Origin: Haloarcula regularis
GTDB lineage: Archaea; Halobacteriota; Halobacteria; Halobacteriales; Haloarculaceae
Direction of reading: 5' to 3'
Length of the DNA stretch: 64,000 nucleotides
Assembly (NCBI RefSeq): GCF_029338315.1
Contig: NZ_CP119794.1
Span: forward strand, 1,922,001 to 1,986,000
The position numbers were made by a program, and so were the translations under genes. Below the pieces are notes generated by a model. That model was not told the origin of the DNA. It made no database searches and worked only from the letters and a program-made list of their open reading frames with translations. Positions within the stretch are counted from its first letter, which is position 1. Each line of letters starts with the position of its first letter. Shown in pieces: positions 1-11,137 of this stretch.

Positions 1-988
<988 letters not shown>

Positions 989-1020
989 CTAAGCCGCTAC
1001 GTCACGTCCGCGACCCGGAA

Positions 1021-1330
1021 TCAGGCCGTGGTCTCCGGAGCGTAGACCAGCACCTCGCCGTCGCCCGAGACGCTGACCTCGAAGCCGTCGTGGGAAGGTT
1101 ACGGTGCAGTCCGACGCGGACTCGCCGTGTCGAACCAGCGAATCCAGCGCGTCGGAGTCGACGGTGTCGTAAAGGGGCCCGACTTCGGCGGGCTCACAGC
1201 CGGCGGCGTCGGCCAGGAGTTCCGCGACGGCCGTACTCGGGTCGACGACCGACCAGTCGAAGTGCCCCCGAGTAATCTGGCCCGGTCTGGCCGTCTCGGT
1301 TGCATCAAGTCCGACGTTGCTTTTACTCAT
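1021..1330 (-). CDS. HalOD1 output-domain protein (frameshifted)
   Basis: A single-domain protein of about 102 residues matching the haloarchaeal output domain 1 (HalOD1) pattern: a helical half, with D-x-x-x-L-D-x-L in its middle, then a beta half that reads T-V-T-F-H-D-G-F-E-V and G-D-G-E-V-L-V-Y. HalOD1 is often the output of response regulators, but here it stands alone and its role is unknown. The beta half is in another frame. One extra base in the GGG run at 1092-1094 explains this, and removing it gives 103 clean codons ending at the TGA at 1021. It lies between ligA and an aminotransferase, all on the minus strand. A similar solo HalOD1 gene is at 16867. Confidence 0.7.
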
Positions 1331-1521
1331 TTCATCGTCACCTACGTACCACTATCGGCTGGGATGTCATATAGTCTCCCCATCATTATCAGCATGTGAA
1401 ACAGCCGACAGAATCGGCAGAGTGGCGATCACAGCCCCGGAACCCAGGTAATCGCCGAACCCCGGTCCCCGTCCGGGAGAGTCGGTGCGGGAATCGACGG
1501 CCGGGCCGCTGACCGCGCGGC

Positions 1522-2623
1522 CTACAGGCCGGCGACGTCTTCGATGGCGTCCGTGAGCGCCCGGATGCTCTCGACGGTGTGTTCGCCCATGTGACCGATG
1601 CGGAACGACTCCTCGCTCAGGTCGCCGTAGCCACTGGAGAAGACCATGTCGTACTGCTCGGAGACGGCGGCGGTGGTCTCGGCGACGTCGATGTCGCGGG
1701 TGTTCTCGACGCAGGTGACCGTCTGGGACTCGTATCCCGCCTCCGGGAAGAGACCGAAGTGCTTGCGGGCCCACTCGCGGGTGTACTCGGCCATCTCGCG
1801 GTGGCGCCGGTCGCGGGCCTGGTGGCCCTCCTCGAGCATGTGTTTCATCTGTTTGCGGTAGGCAAGCATCAGCGGGATGGCCGGCGTCGAGTGGGTCTGG
1901 CCCTTCCGGTCGTAGTAGTCCAGACAGCGCTGGAAGCCGCCGTACCACGACGCAGAGTCCGTGTCCAGTTCGCGCTCGTAGGCGGCGTCGCTGACGGTGC
2001 AGACCGCCAGGCCCGGGGGCATGGCGAAGGCCTTCTGCGTGGAGGTGAAGATGCAGTCGATGTTGTGGGCCTCCACGTCGATGTAGTCCCCGCCGAGACA
2101 GGAGATGGCGTCGACGACGAAGTAGGTGTCCGGGTAGTCACCCAGCAGGTCGCCGATCTCCTCGATCGGGTTGCGCACGCCGGTCGAGGTCTCGTTCATC
2201 ACCGCGCCGACGGCGTCGTAGTCGCCCGACTCGAGCGCCGCCTGGATGTCCTCGGGCTTGACGGCCTCGCCCCACTCGTACTCGATGCGGTCGACGTCCT
2301 TGCCCAGGCGCTCGGCGACGTTGGCCTGGCGCTCGCTGAACGCGCCGCTCGTGGGGACGAGCATCTTCTCGTCGACGAGGTTGAGCGTCGTCGCCTCCCA
2401 GAACTCGGTCCCCGACGCCGTGAGGACGATGACGTCGTTGTCCGTATCGAGGAACTCCTTCGTGTCCTCGACGATGGTGGTGTAGAGGTCGGTCATCCGG
2501 TCCATCCGGTGGCCGAACATCGGCTGGGCCATCGCGTCGATGACGTCCTCGCGGACCTCGGTGGGGCCGGGGAGATACAGCGTCTTCTCTGGATAGTCGT
2601 CGGTATATTCGCGTTTCGGTCAC
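1522..2623 (-). CDS. Class V PLP aminotransferase (serine/alanine-glyoxylate type)
   Basis: A fold-type I PLP enzyme of the alanine-glyoxylate / serine-pyruvate aminotransferase group. The PLP lysine lies in F-T-S-T-Q-K-A-F-A-M-P-P-G, and the conserved acidic residue that holds the PLP pyridine is in Y-F-V-V-D-A-I-S. The N-terminal Y-L-P-G-P-T-E-V segment is coded upstream of the first in-frame ATG (2530-2532). The natural start is probably the GTG at 2621-2623, with one extra A in the AAA run at 2614-2616. Correcting it gives 367 codons, the normal family length. The precise amino donor cannot be read from the sequence; serine or alanine with glyoxylate or pyruvate is likely. Confidence 0.85.
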
Positions 2624-2687
2624 GGGTGACACCTCGATACCTGGCCCCTCGTAGCCAGGTGGCATGGTAGTTTTGATACCGGCGCGG

Positions 2688-3179
2688 TCAGGTCTCGAGG
2701 AGACCCCGAATTCTGCGGGCGGCAAAGAGCAGGAGGGCGGCGTAGACCACCGGGCCGACGAGGACGCCAAACCCCACGGGCCGCCCGCCGAGTGCGGCGA
2801 CCACCCAGAGGGCGAAGGGCGCGAGCGCGAGCAGCTGGACGCCCCGGTCGACGGCGTCCGCGAACGTCTCGCGCTGGGCGGCCAGGTAGCCGACGGCGAC
2901 GACGGCGACGAGGTACAGCAGCGTGACCCCCGGCGGCGAGACGACCGGGAGCGTAAACAGGGCGACGGCCCCGAGCACGATGCCGGCGGCCGACGGGCCG
3001 TACTCGCTGTCGCCGACGACGACCAGGACGTCGTCCGTGTCGCCCCGTTCCAGGACCGACGCCAGGTCCGACCCGCCCGCATCGACCGGTTCCTCGAAGT
3101 CCGCGCCACAGTGCATACACCAGGTGGCCGTCGAACTCACCTTCTCGTTACAGTGGGGACAGCGAGGGTCAGGGCGCAT
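2688..3179 (-). CDS. Zinc-ribbon membrane protein of unknown function
   Basis: A 163-residue protein with an N-terminal zinc ribbon (C-P-H-C at about residues 8-11 and C-M-H-C at about 21-24). An acidic linker follows, then a hydrophobic C-terminal half with about four membrane segments (roughly residues 66-155). This build is common among small haloarchaeal membrane proteins with no assigned role. The start is the ATG complementary to 3177-3179, chosen because it directly precedes the zinc ribbon. It sits upstream of and co-directional with the aminotransferase gene, about 64 bases away, so co-transcription is possible. No function is claimed. Confidence 0.75.
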   Translation of the reverse strand: MRPDPRCPHCNEKVSSTATWCMHCGADFEEPVDAGGSDLASVLERGDTDDVLVVVGDSEYGPSAAGIVLGAVALFTLPVVSPPGVTLLYLVAVVAVGYLAAQRETFADAVDRGVQLLALAPFALWVVAALGGRPVGFGVLVGPVVYAALLLFAARRIRGLLET

Positions 3180-3419
3180 TGTCCGTGCTGTCGTCGGTCG
3201 TGAAGTTAGCCGTTTGGGTCGGTGGGGCAGACTCGGGAGCCTGTACAGTGGCACGGATGCTAGTGTGTCAGAACGCGTCGGCTGAAACCGGGCGGTCGGC
3301 CAGCACGGCCGGACCGAAAGCGCGGGGGGCTTGCTGGCCGCTCACTCCCGATACGTTTACCTAAACACGACCACCGGCGGAGTGCGCACATTCAAATCGG
3401 AGTACGCACAACGGTGGGT

Positions 3420-4016
3420 ATGGACTGGGTCGAACGGGCCGGGGACCTCCTGTACGACGGGGAAACCGTCGAGACGGAGGTCCGCGTGGGTACGGGCGGC
3501 CTCGTGGTGACGAGTCACCGCGTGCTCGCGTTCACGCCCGACCGCGACGGGCCGAACTACCGCGCCGTCGACCGGCCGAACGTCGAAGGCGTCGACGTGA
3601 CGACCAGCGGCGAACCGACGTTCCTAGAGCAGGGCATCAAGGCACTCGTCGCCGGCGTCGTCCTCGTCGCGGCGGGGCAGTTCGTCAGCTTCGACAGCAT
3701 GGTCGCGGGCGTCGCTGTCGACGGCGGCCAGGCGGCCAGCGCCGTCGGCATCGGCCAGATGCTGGGGCTGCTCCAGACCATGCTGACGCTACTGGCCCAG
3801 CTCGACGACCTCATGCAGCTGTTCGGCGGCCTGGCGCTGGCGCTCGCGGCGGTCGTGCTGGGCGTGTACGCGTGGAGCCGGGAGCGCGTCCTCGTCGTGC
3901 GCGTGGCCGGCGGCGAGGACGTCACGCTGTCGGCGCCCGCCGACGAGGGCGTCGTCGACCGAGTCAGGGCGGCCCTCCGCCCCGGGGACGCCCCCGCCGA
4001 CGGCCCGCTCCCGTGA
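3420..4016 (+). CDS. Membrane protein with PH-like N-terminal domain, function unknown
   Basis: A 198-residue protein. Residues 1-60 resemble a bacterial PH-like (bPH) domain: it opens with W-V-E-R-A-G-D-L-L-Y-D-G-E and contains V-V-T-S-H-R-V-L-A-F-T. Two hydrophobic stretches follow (about 75-95 and 135-160), with a Gly/Gln-rich loop between them, and then a charged C-terminus reading R-V-L-V-V-R-V-A-G-G-E-D. The ATG at 3420 is preferred over the GTG two codons upstream. It is divergent from the zinc-ribbon gene and upstream of uvrC, which starts 33 bases after its stop, so the two may be co-transcribed. I do not recognise a specific role. Confidence 0.7.
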   Translation: MDWVERAGDLLYDGETVETEVRVGTGGLVVTSHRVLAFTPDRDGPNYRAVDRPNVEGVDVTTSGEPTFLEQGIKALVAGVVLVAAGQFVSFDSMVAGVAVDGGQAASAVGIGQMLGLLQTMLTLLAQLDDLMQLFGGLALALAAVVLGVYAWSRERVLVVRVAGGEDVTLSAPADEGVVDRVRAALRPGDAPADGPLP

Positions 4017-4049
4017 CGTTCAACTCCGCCGAGCGCCAACCCCGGGGTG

Positions 4050-5785
4050 ATGGACACAGCGGCGGTCCGCGACCGAGCCGGTGAACTCCCCGCGAGCCGG
4101 GCGTCTACCAGTTCGAGACCGACGCGGACAGGGTGCTCTACGTCGGGAAGGCCGTCGACCTGCGGAGTCGCGTCCGGTCCTACGGCGACCCCCGGGGGAC
4201 CCGCATCGCGAAGATGGTCGCGCGAGCCGACCGCATCGACTTCGCGGTCACCGACACGGAGACCCAGGCGCTCCTGCTCGAGGCCAACCTCATCAAGCGC
4301 CACCGGCCGCCCTACAACGTCCGCCTGAAAGACGACAAGTCCTACCCGCTGGTGCAGCTCACCGACCACCCCGTCCCGCGAATCGAGGTGACCCGCGACC
4401 CCGCGGAGGGAGCGACGGTGTACGGCCCGTTCACCGACAAGGGCCGCGTGGAGACAGTCATCAAGGCGCTCCGGGAGACATACGGCCTGCGGGGGTGTTC
4501 GGACCACAAGTACAGCACGCGCGAACGCCCCTGTCTGGACTACGAGATGGGTATCTGTACCGCCCCCTGTACCGGCGAGATCAGCGACGAGGCGTACGCC
4601 CAGGACGTCGAATCGGTGACCCGCTTCTTCGAGGGTGAGACTGGCATTCTGGCGGACCCCCTGCGCCGGGAGATGGAGGCCGCCGCCGCGGCCCGGGAGT
4701 TCGAGCGGGCCGCCAACCTCAGGGACAAGCTCGACGCCGTCGAGGCGTTCCACAGCGGCGGGGACAGCGCCGTCAGCGACACGACCCACTCGGAGACGAC
4801 CGACGTGCTCGGCGTTGCCGTCGAAGGCGAGCGTGCCATCGTCGCCCGCCTGCACGCCGAGGGCGGCAAACTCGTCGACCGGTCCCGGCACACGCTCGAC
4901 GCCCCCGACGACGAGGGCGCCGCGGGCGTCTACCGGGCGTTCATCCCGCAGTACTACGCCGAACGCGAGTTGCCGGACGCCATCCTCTGTGCGGAAGCCC
5001 CCGCCGACGCCGAACTGGAGGGGTGGCTGGCGGGCGAGGGTGTGGCACTGCGGGTCCCCGGCGCCGGCCGGGAGGCGACGCTGGTCGACCTCGCCCTGAA
5101 GAACGCCCGCCAGCGGGGGGGCACCGACGACGGTGTGGGACGACTCGCCGACGCGCTCGGTATCGCCCGGCCCGAACGCATCGAGGGCTTCGACGTGAGC
5201 CACGCCCAGGGCAGGAGCGTCGTCGGGTCGAACGTCACGTTCGTCGACGGCCGGTCGGAGACGTCGGGCTACCGGCGGAAGAAACTCACCGAACGCAACG
5301 ACGACTACGCGAACATGCGTGACCTGGTCCGGTGGCGGGCGAGACGTGCCCTCGAAGGCAGGGACGACAGGCCCGACCCGGACCTGCTGCTCATCGACGG
5401 CGGCGACGGCCAGCTGGGCGCGGCCCGCGACGCGCTGGCCGAGACGGGATGGGACGTCCCGGCCATCGCGCTCGCGAAAGACGAGGAACGCGTCGTCACG
5501 CCCGACGGGGTCTACGACTGGCCCGACGACGCCCCGCACCTGCACCTGCTCCAGCGCGTCCGGGACGAGGCCCACCGCTTCGCCGTCCAGTACCACCAGA
5601 CGCTCCGGGACGACGTCTCGACGGCGCTCGACGACGTGCCCGGCATCGGCCCGAAGACGCGGACCCGCCTGCTCCGGCGCTTTGGCAGCGTCGACGGCAT
5701 CCGGGCCGCGTCGGTGGACGAACTGACCGCCGTCGAGGGCGTCGGCGAGGCCACGGCGGAGACGATTCGGACCCGGCTGGGCTGA
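4050..5785 (+). CDS. uvrC: UvrABC excinuclease subunit C (frameshift near start)
   Basis: Makes the two incisions around a lesion in bacterial-type nucleotide excision repair, acting on the UvrB-DNA complex. The GIY-YIG nuclease domain starts with P-G-V-Y-Q-F and L-Y-V-G-K-A. The UVR domain is at about residues 200-230 ([14 protein letters not shown]). The RNase H-like endonuclease has G-F-D-V-S-H and [10 protein letters not shown], and a helix-hairpin-helix pair ends the protein. The first 13 codons are in another frame; one missing C in the run at 4088-4091 restores E-L-P-R-E-P-G-V-Y and gives 579 codons. uvrB lies 8 kb away on the opposite strand. Confidence 0.95.
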
Positions 5786-6703
5786 TTCTGTATAGCGGTT
5801 ATCGATATATTGCTCGAAACCGTCGAGCTGTGCGTGAGTCGCCAATAACGCCCATTTCGTGGGTTTCAGTCGTCCTCTGTCCGGTGCAACGCGGCGCCGT
5901 CCGAACCGCCGCTCGCGAGGCGACACTCAGTCGGGGCGCTGACCGCAGGCGTAGTGACAGACGGCTGGCGGTCGTCGTCGAGACAACTCCGTCGTCGTAG
6001 TCGTCAGTGCCCGGCCAGCACCGCCAGGCGGGCAGCCGGTGGCGCGGCCGCGCTGATCGTGCCCCTGGCAAAGTCCGTGGGTAGTCTACCACCGCCGCCC
6101 GCCTGGGCCAGAACGGCGGGGGTGGCCGTACGTGCTAGCTCTCTCCGGGACCCGTCGTCGACGTCGAAGGGGCTTCTCGACTGACCTCCCGCGTGGCAGA
6201 CGGTAACACTCAGCCAGACACGCGACCTGGCTGCGGGGGAACATCATCGCCGTCCCCGGAACCCACCCAGTGAAGAGGCCGCCGGGTCGGATTTGAGTCG
6301 CCAGCAGGTCGGAGAGTCCCAACTGCCGTGTCGCGCGGCCGTCGGACTGCGGCCAAGTCCCTCAGAGCGTGCTCAAGGCGGTCTATCGCCGACCCCTGTC
6401 GCTTCGCTGACCGGCCGAGAGAGCGCTTCAGGGAAGTGGATTCCCTCGCCGGGGGGTGGTTGGGGGAATTCGTCCGATTTCGACCCCCAGAGCCGACTGA
6501 GAGTGTATTCTCTGGTCGATAGGTATCGGTTGGCGTCTGACGCTGTATATCAGTGGCCGCTATACGAAATCGGCCGCTGGCCGGTGCAGGCGGACACAGA
6601 ACGGCTCCGGGAAAGAGCGCCAGTCGTCATCCGGAAACTCGGCACCCGAGCCCGACGAGGGGGCCACCGAAGCGATTTCAACGGCCCCCACCTAGCCCTG
6701 GCC
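5786..6703 (+). other. Gene-free stretch between uvrC and htpX
   Basis: About 0.9 kb with no open frame that looks coding on either strand: the candidates are short, Arg/Ser-rich and lack haloarchaeal acidity. The left end is AT-rich and carries the string tatagcggtta at 5793-5803, repeated at 8657. The rest is moderately GC-rich and shows no clear hairpins or inverted repeats that I could find. It may contain the promoter for htpX and decayed sequence. Confidence 0.5.
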
Positions 6704-7644
6704 ATGCACCCTGGACGACGACTCGCGATGGCGGTCGTCGGGATCGCGTCGCTCTGTGTCTACGTGCTGGCGGCGGGGGTCGGCTACCGCCTGTTCGTCG
6801 AGCTGTGGGCGCGCCGCCCCTCGCCGGCGGTGGCAGCGATTGCGATACTGTCCGGGGCCGTCCTCTTCGGCCTGGTGAGTTACTGGGCCGGGACGACACA
6901 GCTCAAGCGGTCGCTGGACGCTGTCGAACTCCCGTACGCCCGCGCACCGGGCGTCTACCAGCGCCTGGCGTGGCTCACCGAACGCATGGACGTCCAGACC
7001 CCGCGGCTGCTCGTCGCCCGCCTGCCGGTGCCAAACGCCTTCGCGGTCGGCGGGACCCAGGGAGCGATCGTCGTCGACAGCCGGCTGTTCGGTTTCCTCT
7101 CGGGAGACGAACTAGAGGCGCTGTTCGCCCACGAGTGGCACACCTCGAGAACCGGGATGCGCTGGTCCAGACGCTCGCCTACAGCCTGTTCCAGAACCTC
7201 GTCGGGCTCGTCGTCGTGCTCGTCCTCCCGCTCGTGATTCTGGCCGGTGGCATCGCCAGGGCGCTGGCACTGGTCCGGGGGCGGCCGGACCGGTGGACCG
7301 AGTCGCTGCTCGGGCGGGTCCAGCACAGCGCGCTCGGGGTCGTCGGGCTCCTGACCGTTGCCCTGACGCTGCTCGTCCTCGCGTACTCCCGCCGGCGGGA
7401 GTGGGCGGCCGACGACCGGGCGGCGGCGGTGACGGGCAACCCCCTCGCGCTCGCGCGGGCGTTACGGAAGATCGAGCGCGCATCGACGCCGGACCTGGGG
7501 CTGTTGACGCCACTGTACGTCCACGGCGAGGACGACAACGCGCTGTCGCGGCTGCTCTCGACACATCCGCCGATGGACGAGCGCATCGACCGACTCGTCG
7601 AGCGCGCAGAGCGCGATGGCGTTCCGATGCAGATTCGCCGCTGA
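6704..7644 (+). CDS. htpX: HtpX-like M48 membrane zinc metalloprotease (indel in active site)
   Basis: An M48-family integral membrane protease that degrades misfolded membrane proteins. There are two membrane segments near the N-terminus (about residues 8-28 and 40-62), then L-P-V-P-N-A-F-A-V-G-G, which precedes the catalytic helix in HtpX, then a pair of membrane segments (about 160-235), and the third zinc-ligand region R-R-R-E-W-A-A-D. As read, the frame breaks inside the H-E-x-x-H motif: after F-A-H-E one base is missing near 7135. Restoring a C gives H-E-L-A-H-L-E-N-R-D and 314 codons to the stop at 7644. Its stop abuts the stop of the convergent gene at 7645. Confidence 0.88.
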
Positions 7645-8617
7645 TCACGCGGGAAAGAGGTCACGGAGCGTCGTCCGGAGGTTCTCGCTCCCTGGCGTCT
7701 GGGGCACCTGCTGGACAACGTCGGCCTGGAGCCGTTCGAGTGCCTTCGAGGGCGATGTTCTGTCGAGCATCGGGCCGTACTTTAGCGCGACGCGGGGCGA
7801 GACGTCGAACAGCAGGTCGCGTTTGCCGACCAGCGAGTGCGTTATCGAGAGCGTCTCGACGGCCCCGGCGACGAACGTCTCGCGTGCCGCCGCCGACCCC
7901 GCGTCGATTGCCTCCGAGAGAAGTGCCTCGAGTTTCGCCTCCCGGTCGTGAATCGCGGGCGGATCGTCGAGATAGGTCGTCCCGTCGGGCAGTTCCGGGA
8001 GCATGCCGCGACGGGGGGCATACGAGAGGACGGCGCCGGCGAGCGGCGTGGTCGAATCCGGGAGTGGCACGTCCAGGCGCTTCGACGGGCTGGTGTCAGT
8101 GAAGACGACGACAGCGTGGGCGGGGTCGCCAGAGATGGCGCTCCGGTCGTCGGTCGCGGGCCGTTCGTAGCCCCGGGCGACGGCCTCTCTGAGCGTCGGC
8201 GGGACCGGACCGGTCTCCCCCCCGGAGTTCGACGTACACGACGACCGGTCCGCTGGCACTCGCTTCGAGTATCGTCCAGAGCGTCGGCACCGAATCGCGG
8301 GCGCTCGTCGACAGCTGGTAGCACGGACCGCCGACCTCGGCGGCCAGCAGCCGGGCCAGCGCACTCCCGTGCCACCCGGTCAGGTCGGCGACGTAGAACC
8401 ACGGCAGTGGGAAGACCGGTCCGAAGGCTGCATCGCCCGCGTCCGGGTCCAGCGACGCCGGGACCAGGTCGAGGTACGCCGTCAGCGACGCGTGCTCGGG
8501 GGCGAAGTAGTCGCCAGCGGCGTCCGGAAGTGACACGTCAAGTCGGCAGTGGGGCGGAACGGCGGGCATACCCCCTGATTCGGCCGTCCCGGGGAAAACG
8601 ATGCTGTCTCGCTCCAT
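7645..8617 (-). CDS. Uncharacterised haloarchaeal protein (frameshifted)
   Basis: I do not recognise this gene. After removing one base from the seven-C run at 8217-8223 it codes for 323 residues, soluble and acidic, with no signal peptide or membrane segment. Visible features are a hydrophobic W-F-Y-V-A-D-L-T-G-W-H-G-S segment at about residue 70-85, a beta strand P-V-V-V-Y-V-E-L near 125, and an Ala/Glu-rich helical C-terminal third. No P-loop or metal cluster is apparent. It is convergent with htpX with no gap. Both halves keep haloarchaeal composition, so the frame break is more likely a sequence error than decay. Confidence 0.6.
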
Positions 8618-8740
8618 CCCCGAGAGCCGGGGTCCAGACGGCAGTGAGGCATTCGATATAGCGGTTAGAGGTTTATTCCCAGAACTGCTGGACGGTCCCT
8701 TGAACGGTAAAAACCGCTCTGTTCCGTCGAATCCGCACCC

Positions 8741-9579
8741 TCAGCCCTCGACAGCCGTTCGAATCTGTGCTGCGACGCGCCCGGGCCGTTCCCGTGGCGC
8801 CCAGTGGCCACAGTCGTCTAAGACGGTCAGCGTCGCGTCGGGAACCCGGTCGGCGGCCCGCTCGGCCCACGAGACCGGGAACAGCTGGTCCTCGGCCCCG
8901 TGGACGAAGTGGGCGGGCACCGAGACAGCGTCGAATCGGTCCCGGAAGGTCGTCCGGTAGCCCTCGGTGGTGATCTCGGCGGTCCGGAACCGCCGGAACG
9001 CCGCGCCCGCGGCCGGTCGCTGCACCTCTTCGAAGACGGCGTCGACGGCAGCGGCGGGGAGGCCTCGAGGTCGTGGACGATACCGCCCAGGCTGGCCCGC
9101 GTGAGGCCGCAGCTCCGCCGGAAGAGGGCGACGGCGATCTCGTTGAGGACCTGCACGCGAGCGAGCAGGTACGAGAGCCGGCCGTTCGGAAGCGTGGCAC
9201 CCAGCCCGTAGGCGTCGACGGGGACCAGTCCGGTCACCGCGTCCGGCCGGTCGAGCGCAACCTGGATGGCGACCCCGCCGCCCAACGAGTGGCCGACCAA
9301 CGTCGCGGGAGCCAGGTCAAGTTCCGCCAGGAAGCCGGCGACGACGTCCGCGTGGCGCTGGACCGAGTAGGGCCCCGGCGGCAGGTCGCTCTCGCCGTAG
9401 CCGAGCAGGTCCGGAACGACAACGGTGTGGTCGGACGCGAGTCTGTCGACGACCGGCGGCCAGGTGACGTCGGCCGCGTCGATGATGCCGCCGTGCAAGA
9501 GGACGACCGGGGGGCCGTCGCCGGCAGCGAGGTAGTGGATGCGGTCGCCGTCGACCGTGACGGTCGCGTCGGAGTCCAT
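8741..9579 (-). CDS. Alpha/beta hydrolase (frameshifted)
   Basis: A soluble serine hydrolase of the alpha/beta fold, of the esterase, haloperoxidase or lactonase kind. The oxyanion-hole segment V-V-L-L-H-G-G is near residue 27 and the nucleophile elbow G-H-S-L-G-G-G is near residue 95. The acid lies in V-H-G-A-E-D-Q and the histidine in D-D-C-G-H-W-A-P. The acid and histidine sit in a different frame from the nucleophile. One missing base in the GGGG run near 9056-9059 joins them into 280 codons, the usual family size. The substrate is unknown. The start is the ATG complementary to 9577-9579. Confidence 0.85.
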
Positions 9580-9940
9580 GGCCGAGCTTGGGCACGCGAC
9601 ACCGAAGCGTTTTGGGCGATACTGGAGTTGTCGGGCCGTTTCGGCGGCGAACCTGTGTGAGGGGAGTCCACCGTAGTATATTCTATTTCGCTATATCAAA
9701 TCGAGATTCGGAAGCCGACCCCGACCACAGTAGAAAGGCAACGGAACGGCAACTGATTGTGGTCGGATGTGTCCAGCCTCGCATCGAGCAGTCGACGAGT
9801 GCAGTCCGGCACAGCCGGTCTGGACCGGCCGTCACCGGATTCTCGGCGGCGCCACCGGATGCTCTTGGTCGGGAGCGCGGGTGAGAACTGGCTACCTGGT
9901 GGTGTGCTGCCGACTCGGGCGAGGAAAGTCGCGGGCCGCC
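9580..9940. other. Intergenic region with AT-rich patch
   Basis: About 360 bases between an upstream promoter region (minus strand) and the 3' end of the antiporter gene. An AT-rich patch at 9671-9700 contains, on the minus strand, the string gatatagcg that also occurs at 8655. The remainder shows no coding frame that I would support. Confidence 0.4.
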
Positions 9941-11137
9941 TCACTCGGTGCTCGCCGTCCGGGCGAGCAGCGTGTCGGTGATGCTATCGGCCCGCTGGAT
10001 GAGCACCGAGCCGAGGATGCTCATCACGAGTACGTAGCCGACGGTGAACGCGGGGATGACCGTCCCGAGCCGGCCGGTCCCGATGCTGGCGGCGAGCGTC
10101 GCAAGGACGAGCGAAAACTCTCCCCGGGGGACGAGACCGAGACCGACCCGCAGCGAGCGCCGGGTCGAGAGGTCGTAGACCCGTCCCGAGAGCGAGCCGC
10201 TGGTGAACTTCGCGAGCGTCGTGAAGACGACCGCGACGGCGACGATGCCGGCGACGCCGGCCACGAGGGTCACGTCCGTCGTCAGCCCGATGCTGAAGAA
10301 GAACACCGCTGCGAAGATGTCACGCGCGGGCGTGACGACGTGTTCGATGCGCTCGACGTGACTGGTCTGGCTCAGGCCCGTCCCGAGGAAGAACGCGGCG
10401 ACGGCCTCGCTGACCCCGAGTGCGAGCGCCGCACCGGCCACGAGCGTCGTGAGGCCGACAATGCGCAGGACAAACAGCTCGTCGGACGTGGTGTCGAAGA
10501 CCCGGTCGAGCCAGCCCGCGCCGTACCAGGCGACGGCCGCGAGGCCGCCCAGGAAGAGAAACGCCGTCCCGACCGAGACCAGTCCCTCGCGGAGGCCGCC
10601 GCCACCGGTGATGGCCGCGAGCAGGGCCAGGTAGACCGCGATGAGGATGTCCTCGAAGACGAGCGTCCCCAGGATTGGGCTGGACTCGTCGTTGGCGATC
10701 CAGCCCTCCTCGATGAGCGACTTGGTGACGACGGCGCTCGAGGAGATATAGACGATGCCGGCCAGGAAGAGCGTCTCGACGACGGTCCACCCGAGCGCCA
10801 GGCCGATGGCCGCGCCGACGCCGAAGTTGACGACGAAGTCGAGGCTTCCGACGGTGGTGATGCGCTTGCGGTCCTCGAGGAGCTGGTTGACGCTGAACTC
10901 CAGGCCGAGGAAGAAGAGGAGGAAGACCACGCCCAGTTCGGCCAGGACGTCGATGAACTCTCTGTCACCCACGAGGGCAACCGGGACGCCGAGCACCGAC
11001 GTCGGTTCGTTCGGGCCGAGGACGATGCCGACGACGATGTAAGCCGGGATGACCGAGAGGGTGCCACGCGTCGCGGCCGCCCCGGCGACGGCGATACCGG
11101 TCAGCGCGATGCCGACCTCCAGCAGCAGCTCGGCCAT
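9941..11137 (-). CDS. Kef/CPA2-type K+(Na+)/H+ antiporter
   Basis: A 398-residue protein with about twelve membrane helices, of the monovalent cation:proton antiporter-2 family. Characteristic parts are G-I-V-L-G-P near residue 38, L-F-F-L-G-L-E-F near 75, the ion-binding region containing I-S-S-S-A-V-V-T-K-S-L, and the late segment G-L-V-P-R-G-E-F-S. It lacks the C-terminal TrkA-N domain of KefC. Instead it is preceded by a separate TrkA-C gene whose stop codon overlaps its start (TGATG). This is the layout of two-gene antiporters such as Bacillus KhtT-KhtU. It probably moves K+ out in exchange for H+, in pH or potassium homeostasis. Confidence 0.9.
   Translation of the reverse strand: MAELLLEVGIALTGIAVAGAAATRGTLSVIPAYIVVGIVLGPNEPTSVLGVPVALVGDREFIDVLAELGVVFLLFFLGLEFSVNQLLEDRKRITTVGSLDFVVNFGVGAAIGLALGWTVVETLFLAGIVYISSSAVVTKSLIEEGWIANDESSPILGTLVFEDILIAVYLALLAAITGGGGLREGLVSVGTAFLFLGGLAAVAWYGAGWLDRVFDTTSDELFVLRIVGLTTLVAGAALALGVSEAVAAFFLGTGLSQTSHVERIEHVVTPARDIFAAVFFFSIGLTTDVTLVAGVAGIVAVAVVFTTLAKFTSGSLSGRVYDLSTRRSLRVGLGLVPRGEFSLVLATLAASIGTGRLGTVIPAFTVGYVLVMSILGSVLIQRADSITDTLLARTASTE

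Noticed and set aside
3557-5926. 789-residue frame on the minus strand over uvrC
   Set aside because: Antisense shadow of a high-GC gene: Arg/Val-rich, no domain, and uvrC on the other strand has all its motifs.
6280-6340. tRNA-like T arm around gtcggatttgagtcgcc
   Set aside because: The T-loop pattern is incorrect and no acceptor, D or anticodon stems could be formed.
1021-9579. Programmed ribosomal frameshifting to explain the split genes
   Set aside because: The shifts are in both directions, at unrelated sequences, in unrelated genes and also in a tRNA; sequence error explains all with fewer assumptions.
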